From assembly GCA_037178625.1 (NCBI GenBank), contig CM074134.1, positions 1,984,001-2,048,000 on the forward strand: a stretch of DNA of 64,000 nt, in the 5' to 3' direction. The position numbers and the translations under genes are program-made. This DNA is from Skeletonema tropicum (lineage: Eukaryota; Bacillariophyta; Thalassiosirophyceae; Thalassiosirales; Thalassiosiraceae). The notes below the pieces were generated by a model. That model was not told the DNA's origin and searched no databases. It worked only from the letters and a program-made list of their open reading frames with translations. This document shows positions 9,622-19,818 of this stretch, piece by piece (position 1 is the first letter of the stretch; each line of letters begins with the position of its first letter).

Positions 9622-11934
9622 ATGGTCTTAGAATCATCCATGAATATCATAGGAGATCAGTCTCCTCACATGAGCAGCATGGAAGGAGACGTAGCAAAGA
9701 TTGACTCAATTAGGAGTACAGCACTTATCAACAACAACGGTCATGGCAGCATTGCACGTGACACAAGTGAGAGCAGAGAGATTGGAAGCACTCCCGTGCT
9801 ATCAGTCATATCGCACAATGTGGCAGCCGTATCACCTCATTCGCAATCACAGACTGCAAAGAAAGGAGAGGCCATATGTCGGGAGCAGCTTGACTCTTGG
9901 AGCAGGGTAGTGGTCGGAGCAGGAAGCCCTCCACCAAGAAGTATCTCTGGGGAGACGCTCGTGACATCTAATGCACAACATGCTCACCCTCAAGTTTTGC
10001 TGGAACGATCAAACTCATTTCCTGAAAATGCATCAGGAGACCAAGCCCAGTTTACTCCTGCATTTGTCCATTCGCATTCGTGGGGCGTGTCCCAATTTCA
10101 TCCAGCTCCACCTCAGGCGGCCTTGGCAACAATACAGCAAGGCGTGGAAGCACCTTCGACACCTTTGGCGTCACCAATGTTACATGCGGTCAATGGTCAA
10201 TTCAAGAACTATCCATCTGTGACCTATTCGCCTCTTAGTATTGGAGAATCAACTGGGCAAACATCAGCTACATCATTGTCTCCAATGTCACTTTCTCCTC
10301 ATGCATCTCCTTACGTGAATCCGAGGAGTTCTGGCAGTAGCCCAAGCCCACCGCCTTGGGTATTAGACGCAAATGAGCTTCACTCTGAACCTCCAACCAT
10401 GCGCCATAATGTACATTCTCGACCACCGCAAAGCCTTAACTTGAATTCTGGTACTCTATCACCCAAGCAGCAATCGACTCAAGAGAGTCATCGTCATCCA
10501 CACTCCTCCAACACTGCACCTAGTAGACCGGCCCTTAAACCGCATGCTTCATCAACTCCTCAAGTGCCACTTCATCAACGGTCTTCTACAGAAGTTCTCA
10601 AGACATTGCTCCGAAAGAAGGCTTGCTTGTACGAGCCAGAAACTTCTCATTCAATCTCTTTGGTAACTTGGCTTGTCGGCCGTCGTTTGGCACTTTCCCA
10701 GGGTTATTTCACACGTCAGCAGCTTCAATCCGGTGTTCATTCTTGTGTAGCCAAGAAGATCGATGAGGGCATTGTTACTAGAACCAAGGTGAACAGGTGT
10801 ATGCAAATCATTTTGAATAGTTGTTTCCACTACATTATCCCTCGACCTGACGGTAGCGAAGAAAACGGAGAAGCCTTTCGCCTATCGTTCACAAGCGATG
10901 CTGCCGATGATGAACACTTGCTTAGAACACTACCAGCCCCATGGAATAATTTGAGTCTAGACTCATTAGCGAGTAGTGAGTCAGACTTGTTCAATATGAG
11001 TGACGACGAAGGGGACGACAAGAGGAAGAGGAAAGAAAGGAGTGACAGCTTGACAAGCCACGAGAGCGGAGGAGAAAAGCGCTCAGTCTTACTATGCTTC
11101 AATGAAAACGTTTGCTCGTCATCAGACGTATTTCATTGCCACAATGAGTTCATCCGAGATGTTGCTCACACTGCAAACCTAAGCTTATCACCGGAGGAAT
11201 GGCAATCATTCTTCACAGGATCAAGAGCTTTTCGAAAGAGACCCGGCAATGGCGATAGTTTTGAGTCAGGATACAGCCGTATGAGTCAGCAGAGTCTCTC
11301 TTCATTCCGAACATCGTGGTGCGCAAAGAGATATGAACATGATCATACAGTCTGTGGCTTTGCCCATCCCGAGATCAATAGAGGATGGTTACGTCGTAAC
11401 TCTGTGGTGCACAAGTACAAGCCACTTTCTTGCCCAAACATCAAGCCACTCCCAGGGAAAGAAGGTTGCTTTATCAACATGTGTCCACGAGGCGTTGCTT
11501 GCGAACACGCCCACTCCAATGAAGAAATCATTTACCATCCTGACAATTACAAAAGGTTGGCCTGTAAGAACAGTGCGAACTCATGTCTTTTGAAAGACGT
11601 GTGCCCTCGCGTGCACACAAAGCAAGACATGCCACATCATCACCCTCATGGATACCATCGTCACGGTAGACGTCGCCACGATAATTCACCTTCCCAACGA
11701 CCAAGGAGCAGCTCCGACGTTGCGCGTACTGGCGGCTTTGGTAAGATTCCTGAGGGCTCACCCATGTTGTACATTGATCCAGCGCCATTATCAGAGTTTG
11801 AGAAGACACTCCTTCTTCCAGGCCTGCAAGCTATGTTTAGGGATCACTCTTCATCGATTTTTTATTCAAATAAAACAAATGGAAACCTATACGAATATGG
11901 CCTCTTTGGTTATAAACGCAAGAAGTCAAGCTGA
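9622..11934 (+). CDS. Tandem CCCH zinc-finger protein (RNA-binding regulator)
   Basis: A single-exon frame encodes 770 residues. Residues 1 to ~320 are Ser/Pro/His/Gln-rich and probably disordered. About 325-440 form a conserved-looking globular helical region of unknown type. A Lys/Arg/Asp-rich linker follows. About 566-665 hold Cys/His clusters in CCCH spacing: C...H.VCGFAH, then CPNIKP...C...CPRGVACEHAH, then a tyrosine-containing link (YHPDNYKRLAC) and C...VCPRVH. This arrangement resembles the plant RR-TZF family, whose members bind AU-rich mRNA and act in mRNA turnover or translational control; assignment to that role is inference. The ATG at 9622 is the first in frame. Confidence 0.8.
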   Translation: MVLESSMNIIGDQSPHMSSMEGDVAKIDSIRSTALINNNGHGSIARDTSESREIGSTPVLSVISHNVAAVSPHSQSQTAKKGEAICREQLDSWSRVVVGAGSPPPRSISGETLVTSNAQHAHPQVLLERSNSFPENASGDQAQFTPAFVHSHSWGVSQFHPAPPQAALATIQQGVEAPSTPLASPMLHAVNGQFKNYPSVTYSPLSIGESTGQTSATSLSPMSLSPHASPYVNPRSSGSSPSPPPWVLDANELHSEPPTMRHNVHSRPPQSLNLNSGTLSPKQQSTQESHRHPHSSNTAPSRPALKPHASSTPQVPLHQRSSTEVLKTLLRKKACLYEPETSHSISLVTWLVGRRLALSQGYFTRQQLQSGVHSCVAKKIDEGIVTRTKVNRCMQIILNSCFHYIIPRPDGSEENGEAFRLSFTSDAADDEHLLRTLPAPWNNLSLDSLASSESDLFNMSDDEGDDKRKRKERSDSLTSHESGGEKRSVLLCFNENVCSSSDVFHCHNEFIRDVAHTANLSLSPEEWQSFFTGSRAFRKRPGNGDSFESGYSRMSQQSLSSFRTSWCAKRYEHDHTVCGFAHPEINRGWLRRNSVVHKYKPLSCPNIKPLPGKEGCFINMCPRGVACEHAHSNEEIIYHPDNYKRLACKNSANSCLLKDVCPRVHTKQDMPHHHPHGYHRHGRRRHDNSPSQRPRSSSDVARTGGFGKIPEGSPMLYIDPAPLSEFEKTLLLPGLQAMFRDHSSSIFYSNKTNGNLYEYGLFGYKRKKSS

Positions 11935-12118
11935 TTGGGTTTCCAAATATTTTGTATAGTATGTGACACTATTTGTTGTATTGTAGTAGAGCCGAGCTAT
12001 CTGTTGTATATAATGAACATGAACCGTGGTTACTCTGACTTTGTATTCATGTTCATGTGCTAGTGTAATAAGTTAAATGGATCGTAATATAATCTTGTAT
12101 CGTATGTATTGATACGAA

Positions 12119-12859
12119 TCATCGGAACAGACGAAAGGACTGTGGGAGCTCATCCTCACTGACTTGCTTTTCTGCAAAGTACACTCGATTCATGTAAAAA
12201 TGCCGTCCTTGTATTTGAAGGTGTTTTGTTTCCTGCAGCTGCGTTCCATATGCCTTATAAGTGTATTCAGCAAGAGGGATACAAATACGATTCCAGCATG
12301 GTTCACAGTCCTCTTCTTCATTATTTGTCTGCTGTGGATTGTCACGTTCTAAAGGAGGTAATAGCAGTTGCTCTCTCTTCAACCCTCGTGGACGTTTCTT
12401 CAAGCGCAATGGAAACGTACAAATATCAGGATTTAGCGTTGTCGTAGATTGAAAAGTAGAACAGCGAAATCTTCGAGTGATGTGTTTATCATCAAGGACT
12501 ATTACTTCCAATGAAAAGTGATTCATCTGTTGCTGTTGTTTTGTTCTTTCTGGCATGTATATTGTGAGGTAGAGCACTGGCAGAGTTATCCCCAAAGAAG
12601 GTCTTTCTGACGACGAATCCAATTTCAATGGACACATGATGTAGTTTTGAGACAAATCAGAGCACGTCATCTCAATCAGAGGCCCACTGATATGATTTGA
12701 TTCATCGCAACTTGCATCACAATCACTCATGTCCTTGATCAATCGAATTTCACCGTCGTCTTGGAGATGGATATCCCAGAGTTGGAATGGATGCGAGCCA
12801 TTAGCAGAGAATATAGATAAGAACCCACTCTGGAAGGCGTTTCTAAACATGATGGACAT
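12119..12859 (-). CDS. CFAP20: CFAP20/BUG22 family cilia- and flagella-associated protein
   Basis: A single exon encodes 246 residues, or 243 if the second Met at 12850 is used; that one gives the family-typical start MFRNAFQSGFLSI. Diagnostic conserved blocks are visible: the N-terminal FQSGFLSI, HPFQLWD, VIVLDDKHITRRFR, FQSTTTLNPDICTFPLRL, WNRICIPLAEYTYKAYGTQ and the C-terminal VYFAEKQVSEDELP. CFAP20 is a doublet-microtubule inner-junction protein of axonemes, with some nuclear roles reported in other eukaryotes. The diatom copy is longer than the usual ~193 residues because of insertions (a Ser/Asp/Cys-rich loop near 45-60 and a Lys/Arg/Glu-rich loop near 155-185). It is divergent from the FNR gene, with 320 bp between starts. 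Confidence 0.93.
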   Translation of the reverse strand: MSIMFRNAFQSGFLSIFSANGSHPFQLWDIHLQDDGEIRLIKDMSDCDASCDESNHISGPLIEMTCSDLSQNYIMCPLKLDSSSERPSLGITLPVLYLTIYMPERTKQQQQMNHFSLEVIVLDDKHITRRFRCSTFQSTTTLNPDICTFPLRLKKRPRGLKREQLLLPPLERDNPQQTNNEEEDCEPCWNRICIPLAEYTYKAYGTQLQETKHLQIQGRHFYMNRVYFAEKQVSEDELPQSFRLFR

Positions 12860-13182
12860 ACACCGATACTACTTGTGATAGAGCACGGGAACCGATAGAG
12901 GGATGTTGATGTCTGCCATGCATGTATGTGTGATAGATGTGAAGTGAGATGTGACACTGGACACTGGTGAGCGAGAGTGGTGAGTTCGTGTCAATCACTC
13001 CATGGGCGGGCGTGCGTGGGCCACGACCAGGCTCAAATCTCGCGCTTACGTCAGCGTAGCCTTGTTGCACTTTTTGGTCTTTGATTTGTTTGAAAGGTCG
13101 TCACAACAACAGGGAACGCAAGTAAGAGAAGCCCTATTCTGCTCTTATCAATTCGGCACTTTTCACTTCTTCTATAATCACC

Positions 13183-14355
13183 ATGAAGCTCTCCCTAACC
13201 GTAGCCTTCTTGGCGTCAGCCAATGCATTCGCTCCTATCAACGGACCCAACACTTACGTCCAGAATGCTCCTTCTTCGCCTACCACTGTTCTTGGAATGG
13301 CAGCTCAAGAGCAGCCCTCCAAGCGCAAGCGTGCACTGAAGACATTGGCGAAAACTGCCGGTGTACTTTCAACAGTTGCGTTCACAACAGCTGGTTTGCC
13401 ACCAGCCGCTATTGCAGCAAAGAAGGCGAAGGAAGTTGTCGAAGTAGTTGAAGCAGCTGATAACACAAAGACTATTCTCACCGCCGGTGCTGGTTTGGTT
13501 GCTGCTGGAGCTGCTGCTATGAAATTGACGTCTTCAGCTAGCGTTGGTTTAGCTCAAGATTTCCTTGAGGCCGAACCTTATTGGGATCAATCCACAATTC
13601 CTGTCAACGTGTACAAGAATAAAGCACCATTCACTGGAAAGGTTGTTTCAACCAAGCGTATTGTTGGTCCCAAGGCCACTGGAGAAACTTGCCACATCGT
13701 AATTGATCACGAAGGAGATTTTCCATACTGGGAGGGCCAATCATGGGGTGTAATGCCCCCAGGAAACCGTGAGAAGGACGGAAAGCCCCACGCAGTGCGT
13801 TTGTATTCTATTGCTTCTTCTCGATACGGAGATGATATGACTGGTAAGACTGGAAGTCTTTGCGTCAGGCGTGCAACTTACTGGTGTCCAGAATTGAAGG
13901 CAGAAGATCCCGCAAAGAAGGGCATCTGCTCCAACTTTTTGTGTGATACTCAACCAGGTGACGAAGTTAAGATGACCGGACCTGCTGGTAAAGTGATGCT
14001 CATGCCCGAGGAGGACCCCGCCACCGATTACATCATGGTTGCCACCGGAACTGGTATCGCCCCCTTCCGTGGATTCGTCCGCCGTCTCTTCTTCGAGGAC
14101 ACACCAGCTGCAAAGGCATACAAGGGCCAAGCATGGTTATTCCTCGGTGTTGCCAACAGCGATGCCCTTCTCTACGATGATGAGTTCCAAGATGCCAAAT
14201 CTCGATACCCCGACAACTTCCGTTTAGACTATGCTCTCTCACGTGAGCAGGAAAACAAGAAGGGTGGCAAGATGTACATTCAGGACAAGGTTGAGGAGTA
14301 TGCCGATGAGATCTTTGATAAGCTTGATAAGGGTGCTCACATGTACTTTTGCGGT

Positions 14356-14388
<33 letters not shown>

Positions 14389-14481
14389 CTGAAAGGCGTT
14401 TGTGAGTCCAAGGGAATTGAATATGATGAATTTATTAAGGGATTGAAGAAGAAGGGACAGTGGCATGTTGAGGTTTACTAA
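13183..14481 (+). CDS. petH: Plastid ferredoxin-NADP(+) reductase
   Basis: A single exon encodes 432 residues. The N-terminus is a signal peptide followed by ANAFAPI, the diatom complex-plastid cleavage motif, then a basic transit peptide and an Ala-rich stretch at about 90-115. The FNR core follows: FAD-binding [11 protein letters not shown] and [29 protein letters not shown]-binding [44 protein letters not shown] and MYFCGLKGM, ending in WHVEVY with the C-terminal aromatic residue that stacks on FAD. It transfers electrons from photosystem I-reduced ferredoxin to NADP+ (EC 1.18.1.2) in the stroma. A short duplicated GTGTGTCAGATAGA element follows the stop at about 14490-14520. Confidence 0.97.
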
Positions 14482-14728
14482 GTTGTTAGTGTGTGTCAGA
14501 TAGAGGTGTGTGTCAGATAGAAGATTTGCTGCTGGGTTCGAGTTGTATTCGACGTCTATCACACAAGCTTATTTTGGTAGATGTCTCGTTAGGCTCCATG
14601 TTCATTGTTCATAAAGATAAAGCTGCAGAGCGTTTTGAAAGATTATTTCTTGCCACTATTTTGCACCACTAATCCTAATCAAATAATTGTTGTGTTTATG
14701 TTCACAATATTCCAATAACCTACAATTA

Positions 14729-15205
14729 CTACTCCTCCTCTTCCTCTTCCTCCTCATCTTCATAGTCATCCTCATCATCCTCCATCTGAATCGCCTCCCC
14801 ACTCTGCATAGCAGCCCAATACTCAAAATTATCATTCTTATTATTCACATAAAAGTACCCCACCGTCGCAAACATAACGACCATTGACGCCGGAGCAATA
14901 TATTTTTGCAAGCCCGGTTTGGACGGAGGTGGTGGAGGAGATGCTCGTATTGGAGGTAAGATGGAGTAGTTTATTGGTCTCATTCCGAATATGGCGTCTG
15001 GAGCTGTTGAAGAATTGTTGTTGTTGTTTGAGATGGCTTGACGTGCTTCTTTTGTAATGGAGGTGGTTCGCTTGTGCCGATGTTGCAAGGTGATTATTTT
15101 GGTGTGTTGTGATTTTGCAATTTTACCACATCTTGTGGTGGACGGCATGTCTAGTAGTGCACCACGCCGTATTAGTGAGCAGCATGATCGTTGGGGAAGC
15201 ATCAT
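14729..15205 (-). CDS. Small single-span membrane protein, unknown
   Basis: This 158-residue frame has a basic, Ser/Arg/Cys-containing N-terminus without acidic residues up to about residue 45, which could be a mitochondrial presequence. An Asn/Pro-rich linker with a run of prolines follows, then one hydrophobic helix at about 100-120 (IAPASMVVMFATVGYFYV) and an extremely acidic C-terminus of Asp and Glu. No family is recognised. A small inner-membrane organelle protein is plausible. The gene converges on the FNR gene. Confidence 0.6.
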   Translation of the reverse strand: MMLPQRSCCSLIRRGALLDMPSTTRCGKIAKSQHTKIITLQHRHKRTTSITKEARQAISNNNNNSSTAPDAIFGMRPINYSILPPIRASPPPPPSKPGLQKYIAPASMVVMFATVGYFYVNNKNDNFEYWAAMQSGEAIQMEDDEDDYEDEEEEEEEE

Positions 15206-15298
15206 CGTTATCTTATCTCCTTGCTTTTATGCCGTCGTTGTGGTGGTTGCATTGCCTGGTGGTCTGCTGAGTGGTCGTGCAGAAAATGTGCTTAAGTC

Positions 15299-15531
15299 TA
15301 GGCCTTTGGATATAGGGGGCGAGGGGGACAACCCCCGATATTGAGTGTTCTGATCAGGCGGCAAATCGTCTAAATGGGGGTGAAATGGTCTATAATAGCC
15401 AATATTTGGCTAGACTTAGACGAAAATCACGAGATTTTAGCTAAGTATAACCGTCCCCCCTTCTCGCAGGGGGGAAATCGGGGGGAAATCCCCCCGATAA
15501 AGGGTAGGCTAGCCCCCTATCCAAAGGCCTA
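15299..15531. mobile_element. MITE-like element with TA target duplication
   Basis: A ~229-bp non-coding stretch is bounded by TA on both sides and by terminal inverted repeats. The left end at 15301 reads GGCCTTTGGATATAGGGGGC. The right end at 15529 reads, in reverse complement, GGCCTTTGGATAGGGGGC, so the two match except for a 2-nt indel. The interior is unusually rich in runs of G and C (15440-15500). TA flanks with ~18-20-bp inverted ends and no coding capacity fit a non-autonomous Tc1/mariner-type MITE. Confidence 0.7.
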
Positions 15532-15791
15532 AAAAAGTTCCAAGAAGAAAACATTGTTTCAATTCCCTTCAATCAATCGCAATTTCAATTGCAAACTGTT
15601 ATGCTGGCGGGCATCAATGACCTTCACCAACAACACAGAAGATAGCAACAAAGCGAGACAGCCAACGCAAGCATCACAGCACCACAGCAAAGCAGAAGGT
15701 CTCTAGGATCTCCAAACCAAGCCTGTGTTCATTAACAAAGCGCCGGACGTAGCCAACGCAAGCAGCACAGTAGCATCAGCACTCCTCTATC

Positions 15792-17302
15792 ATGACATTC
15801 ATAGACCCGACCCAAGCGCCACCAACCCCCGGTCTCATCGCCGGCTACATCATCCTAACCTTCGTCTCCCTCACCTGCACAATATGGGCCATCCAACTAG
15901 GCCGACACCGCACCCACTACCGACTCTTCTTCTCCGTCCGCGTCCTCTTTCCCATCGCCATATTAATCCTAGCTCTCGAAAATGCCACCCTCGCCACCAC
16001 AGGTAAATTAATGGAACCCACATCTAATGACGACGAGGGCATGCCCATGGTTGAAACACATCCGTTGGTACGATCTATATTCGTACTGCAGACATTTGAA
16101 GTTCCGATATTACTAATTGTCATGTTTGAAGTGACCTATCTGATTCATAAACGGCGCAGTGTCAATTTCTGTGGGATGTACTTTGACGAAGGACGACGAT
16201 TGAATAATACACAAGCGATGAGCTGTATGTTGAGGAATAGTATACGATCACTGGCGACTGTATTGTTGGTGATTGGTCTGGTGGTGAATTTTGATTTTAT
16301 CCAGAGTCATGATATAACGATTGATGAACTTGCCGGGAGGGCGGGATGGTGGACCCTGATTGAGAGGAAGGGATCATTGGAGGATGAGCTTCATTTGTTT
16401 TTGAGTTTGTTGCCGATTGCTGTGTTGGTGGTTGTGTCGTTTTATTTGTCGATAATGTTGTGGAGGTATGGAACTTCGTCGTCTATGATTGTTCATTCGT
16501 CGATTTGCAATCCGTGAGTATTATATCTACATATTTATGTATATTTTGTGACTGCTGTTTCACATGTGAAGAAACGACAAGCATCTTCTAACAATATCTC
16601 TGATCCATTGTGGGCAATGTATTATACCGCCACCCAATCAGATGGTTCTACTGCTTTTTCGGAACGCTTGCCATGGCAGCAGGACAACTATTCGCAGAAC
16701 GACTCTACCCCATCATGTCCAACACTGGTATACTCATATTTATAATAACAATTGAAGCAGTCATGGTGGAAGTAGATAAAGATATTGTCGCCATTGAGAA
16801 TGAAGCCTCATTTTTGGTTTGTGTTGCGTTGAAAGGGGATCAGATTTCGGTTGCTCGGCCGAGCGTGATAGAACAAAGAAATGATACGGTGTTGCTGCAG
16901 GATGAAGAGGCACCGTCAATACTGTCAGATCAAGCTGATACTGACGATGCAGTGGAAGTAGTACAGGATGGAGGTGTTGTCTCTTCGAATTTAGAAACCG
17001 AACCAGATGGCCAAAATGAAACAGAAGGTGGTTTTCAAGATGAGGAGACTCCAGCAGCCAAAGAGGTCGAATCTCCAACTTCAGAAGAATTGAATGATCA
17101 AAACGACGCAACAGATGATGATGATCATCATTCAGAAAAGGTCGAATCTTCAACTCCAGAACCGTTGAATGTTCAAAATGATACAATAGATGACGATCAC
17201 AATTCAGAAATTGAGCATTCCCAGCTCGAGAATACATCGAATGATGAAGAAAGAGAGGTGACGACAGTACTTCTAGATACATGCTGTACTTTGTTGAATT
17301 GA
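15792..17302 (+). CDS. Seven-transmembrane protein with acidic cytoplasmic-like tail
   Basis: Two exons, 15792-16513 and 16642-17302, are joined in phase 2 across a 128-bp intron (TCC|GTGAGT ... CAATCAG|ATGG) to give 460 residues. The acceptor was chosen because it is the only AG that joins the first exon to the strongly hydrophobic WFYCFFGTLAMAAGQLF frame. Seven hydrophobic helices can be counted: starting LIAGYIILTF, LFFSVRVLFP, VLQTFEVPILLI, SLATVLLVIG, LHLFLSLLPIAVL, WFYCFFGTLA and GILIFIITIE. A ~150-residue Glu/Asp/Asn/Thr tail follows the last helix. The topology is receptor-like, but no GPCR signature motif is seen, so a receptor role is speculative. Confidence 0.75.
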
Positions 17303-17437
17303 ATTGAAATTGTACATAATTAGTAGTGATGTGTATTAATACAACTGCGACGTTGGAGTTGGCGCTGCTTTGACGACTAAGGACAAGGCAACGAGCTTAA
17401 AAGGCTACACGAGCACTACTCTCTATCTCTACAAACA

Positions 17438-19087
17438 CTACTCTGTTGCAGACTTGTCATGTCGAGCAAGAAGAAATCCATCTGAATTGAAACGTCGATG
17501 CATACACAACAAACTATTGGAGCAAGGCCTATCATTGAAAGGCGCCCCGCTTGCGACAAAGCCTTCAAGGCGTTTGTCGCAAGCAGCTGATATCGTCCTC
17601 TCAACAAATTGCCCTGAAGGGCTCTCAGGAATAATTTGCAAGGAAATGTCCAGACTACTGACTCGTTGGTGACTTGGCCTCTTCTTCAACGCCAATCGAG
17701 CTCTTGGCAACATCACTAATCCATCAGACCTATGACGTCGGTGTCTCTTCCTCAAAGCAGTAGGAGCTGGACTTCTAGATGTATCCGTGACAGCCTTGTC
17801 TTGATGCATGTGAACTATACCACCTGCAAGAGAGCTTTCAAAGCTCTTGTCGATCGAGTAAGACAGAGCAGCGTCAACATCGTAGTTGGTATAGGATACT
17901 TCCTCAACATCGTGGAGTTCGCTTGAAACGGAAATAGTGGATGGAACTCCAGTATGTGTGTATGAAAGAGACGCCGATAGAGAAGGTGCTACCATCATAT
18001 GGACCTCATCCACTTCCACCGGATCTTGTGGAGAATACGGACGATCATCGACAATTGAGGTAGGATGGGGTGTTGGACACAGAGCCGTCGCAATGTATTG
18101 CCTCTTGTTGATGATATGGCCCTCTTGTTCACACAGCAAGTTCCACTCTTGCAAAGAATCAATGCTCAGACGTGGACAAGGAGGCGGCCCAAACTCATCT
18201 TCAGTCACTTCAAGTCTACTTGCTTCGACATGGTTCATGCCAAGGTTTATATTGTAACCTGCTGGATCATACCAATGCAACATTTCTTCCCTTTCTCCGA
18301 AGGAAAGATCATCACAAAATGACGAGCTTGAAATTGATGACACAGCATACGGGCTCTGGTCTGACGCCAATCTACGTCGATTTGGTTGATCTGCTTGTTG
18401 GTTACGAAGGGGCTCCATCACCATCATCATACCATCAAAGTCTGTTTCATAGCCATCGCTGTCACTCAATTCAGAGACTGATGTCGATCTAGCACGGTTG
18501 CGATTGTGCAAGACGGCGTGGTTCATAGGCAGAGATTTGGCTCTAGGTTCCTTAGTTCCAATGATAGGAGGAAGTGGAGGTGACGCCATACGCAGAGTGC
18601 TTGGAGGTGCACACTCAAATTCTATGAGGTGAGGCAAATACTTTGACACAGTCGATGGTGAGGCTACCACGTTTCCTCTATCAGGTGTATCAATTTGAAT
18701 TATCTCTGGCATGCTCGTGTCAAAAGACAGCTGCCTGATGAGCTCGAGAGCACGCAATGAAGACATTATATCTGCACCAGAAGGCGCTACGTCGGGAGAG
18801 GTGACACAGCATTCCATCATATCGATCGTGTCACTGCGGTCTGAGTGAAGTTTTCCATTACATATTACTGACGATGCACGTCTGTGTGTCTTCGATGAGG
18901 ACAAAGTCTCGCTGGATGGTAACCGCGGCCTTGTCATTCTATTATCGCTTGCTATTGATAGCAACCTACTTACAACTATTTTGTTGCTTTTTGTTGTGTT
19001 ATCATCTATTGTCGGTTTCATTGGCTCGGTTGGCAGTTTAGACGTCACATACACATGAAGACGATTCTTTTTAGTGGCGATTTTCAT
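17438..19087 (-). CDS. Ser-rich protein of unknown function
   Basis: A single-exon 549-residue frame is open on the minus strand, converging on the 7-TM gene with 135 bp between stops. The protein is rich in Ser, Arg, Asp and Pro and contains many basic-Ser motifs of the type recognised by basophilic kinases (RRASS, RRHRSDG, RARSTS, RRFNSDG). No transmembrane helix or known domain is visible, and it is probably largely disordered. The start Met at 19087 is the first in frame; later Mets near residue 23 or 51 are possible. Function unknown. Confidence 0.65.
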   Translation of the reverse strand: MKIATKKNRLHVYVTSKLPTEPMKPTIDDNTTKSNKIVVSRLLSIASDNRMTRPRLPSSETLSSSKTHRRASSVICNGKLHSDRSDTIDMMECCVTSPDVAPSGADIMSSLRALELIRQLSFDTSMPEIIQIDTPDRGNVVASPSTVSKYLPHLIEFECAPPSTLRMASPPLPPIIGTKEPRAKSLPMNHAVLHNRNRARSTSVSELSDSDGYETDFDGMMMVMEPLRNQQADQPNRRRLASDQSPYAVSSISSSSFCDDLSFGEREEMLHWYDPAGYNINLGMNHVEASRLEVTEDEFGPPPCPRLSIDSLQEWNLLCEQEGHIINKRQYIATALCPTPHPTSIVDDRPYSPQDPVEVDEVHMMVAPSLSASLSYTHTGVPSTISVSSELHDVEEVSYTNYDVDAALSYSIDKSFESSLAGGIVHMHQDKAVTDTSRSPAPTALRKRHRRHRSDGLVMLPRARLALKKRPSHQRVSSLDISLQIIPESPSGQFVERTISAACDKRLEGFVASGAPFNDRPCSNSLLCMHRRFNSDGFLLARHDKSATE

Positions 19088-19204
19088 GAACCAAGTTCAA
19101 AACCCTTCAAAGCAAGAAACGCACTTGGAGGCCATCCGCGGAGTTGCGCTCTGCACTCGCTCAAACAGGGCATTGTTATCCGGTTTAACGGAAGCTACCG
19201 TTAT

Positions 19205-19390
19205 GAGACCGTTGCTTGATGAGGTGTGGCGCCATGTGCGCGTTGTTGTAGCGGATGGTTTCTTGCTTCCTTTCGGTCTATGTTTCTCTGTGATCGTGCT
19301 TATCTTATGTATGTGAGAGGTGTCGGCAACGGTGCGTGTTGTTGGAGCGGACGGTTTCTTGCTTCCTTTCGTTGTCTGTTTCTCTCTTTC
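19205..19390. repeat. Imperfect tandem duplication, period ~92 bp
   Basis: Two copies of a unit containing TTTCTTGCTTCCTTTCG, preceded by GTTGTxGxAGCGGAxGG and followed by a TGTTTCTCT stretch, start near 19243 and 19335. They lie in the non-coding region upstream of the Ser-rich gene. The rest of 19088-19486 holds nothing recognised. Confidence 0.65.
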
Positions 19391-19818
19391 TCAAGATTCA
19401 AGATCACTGCGAGAGATTCCTTTTCATTCTAAAAACGGTCACAAAATAATTTTGCTCACACGTCTCACGTCTTACTTGAAAGCATTTCATGCAAATCCAA
19501 TCATATCCTCTCCGCCTAGCCGTTTACTGGAACCGTTACTTCTACAAGTTTTGTTCAGACCATCTTGTTTCGACATGGAGACAGAGAAAGCCCTGTCATT
19601 GGTCTGACGGAGTTGTCTACCTGTAAGTAACTGTACCTCTACATGAAACACTCCCTCTTCCGATCGGAGTACATCATAAATTTGGATAGATATTCCTGTG
19701 TCAGTTAATAAATTTGTGAATCCACCTATTTGGAAGTGGCAATGATGGCGGACCACTTGGAATTCTGAGATATATTACTTCAATTTCAAGAACAATAAAT
19801 TCCAATTAGATTTCATCC

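Noticed and set aside
19487..19756. Minus-strand 89-codon frame (HFQIGGFTNLLTDTGIS...) with coding-like composition
   Set aside because: It has no ATG start, a stop lies just upstream, and no splice sites join it to the TLC-like gene. It may be a gene relic, but support is too thin to annotate.
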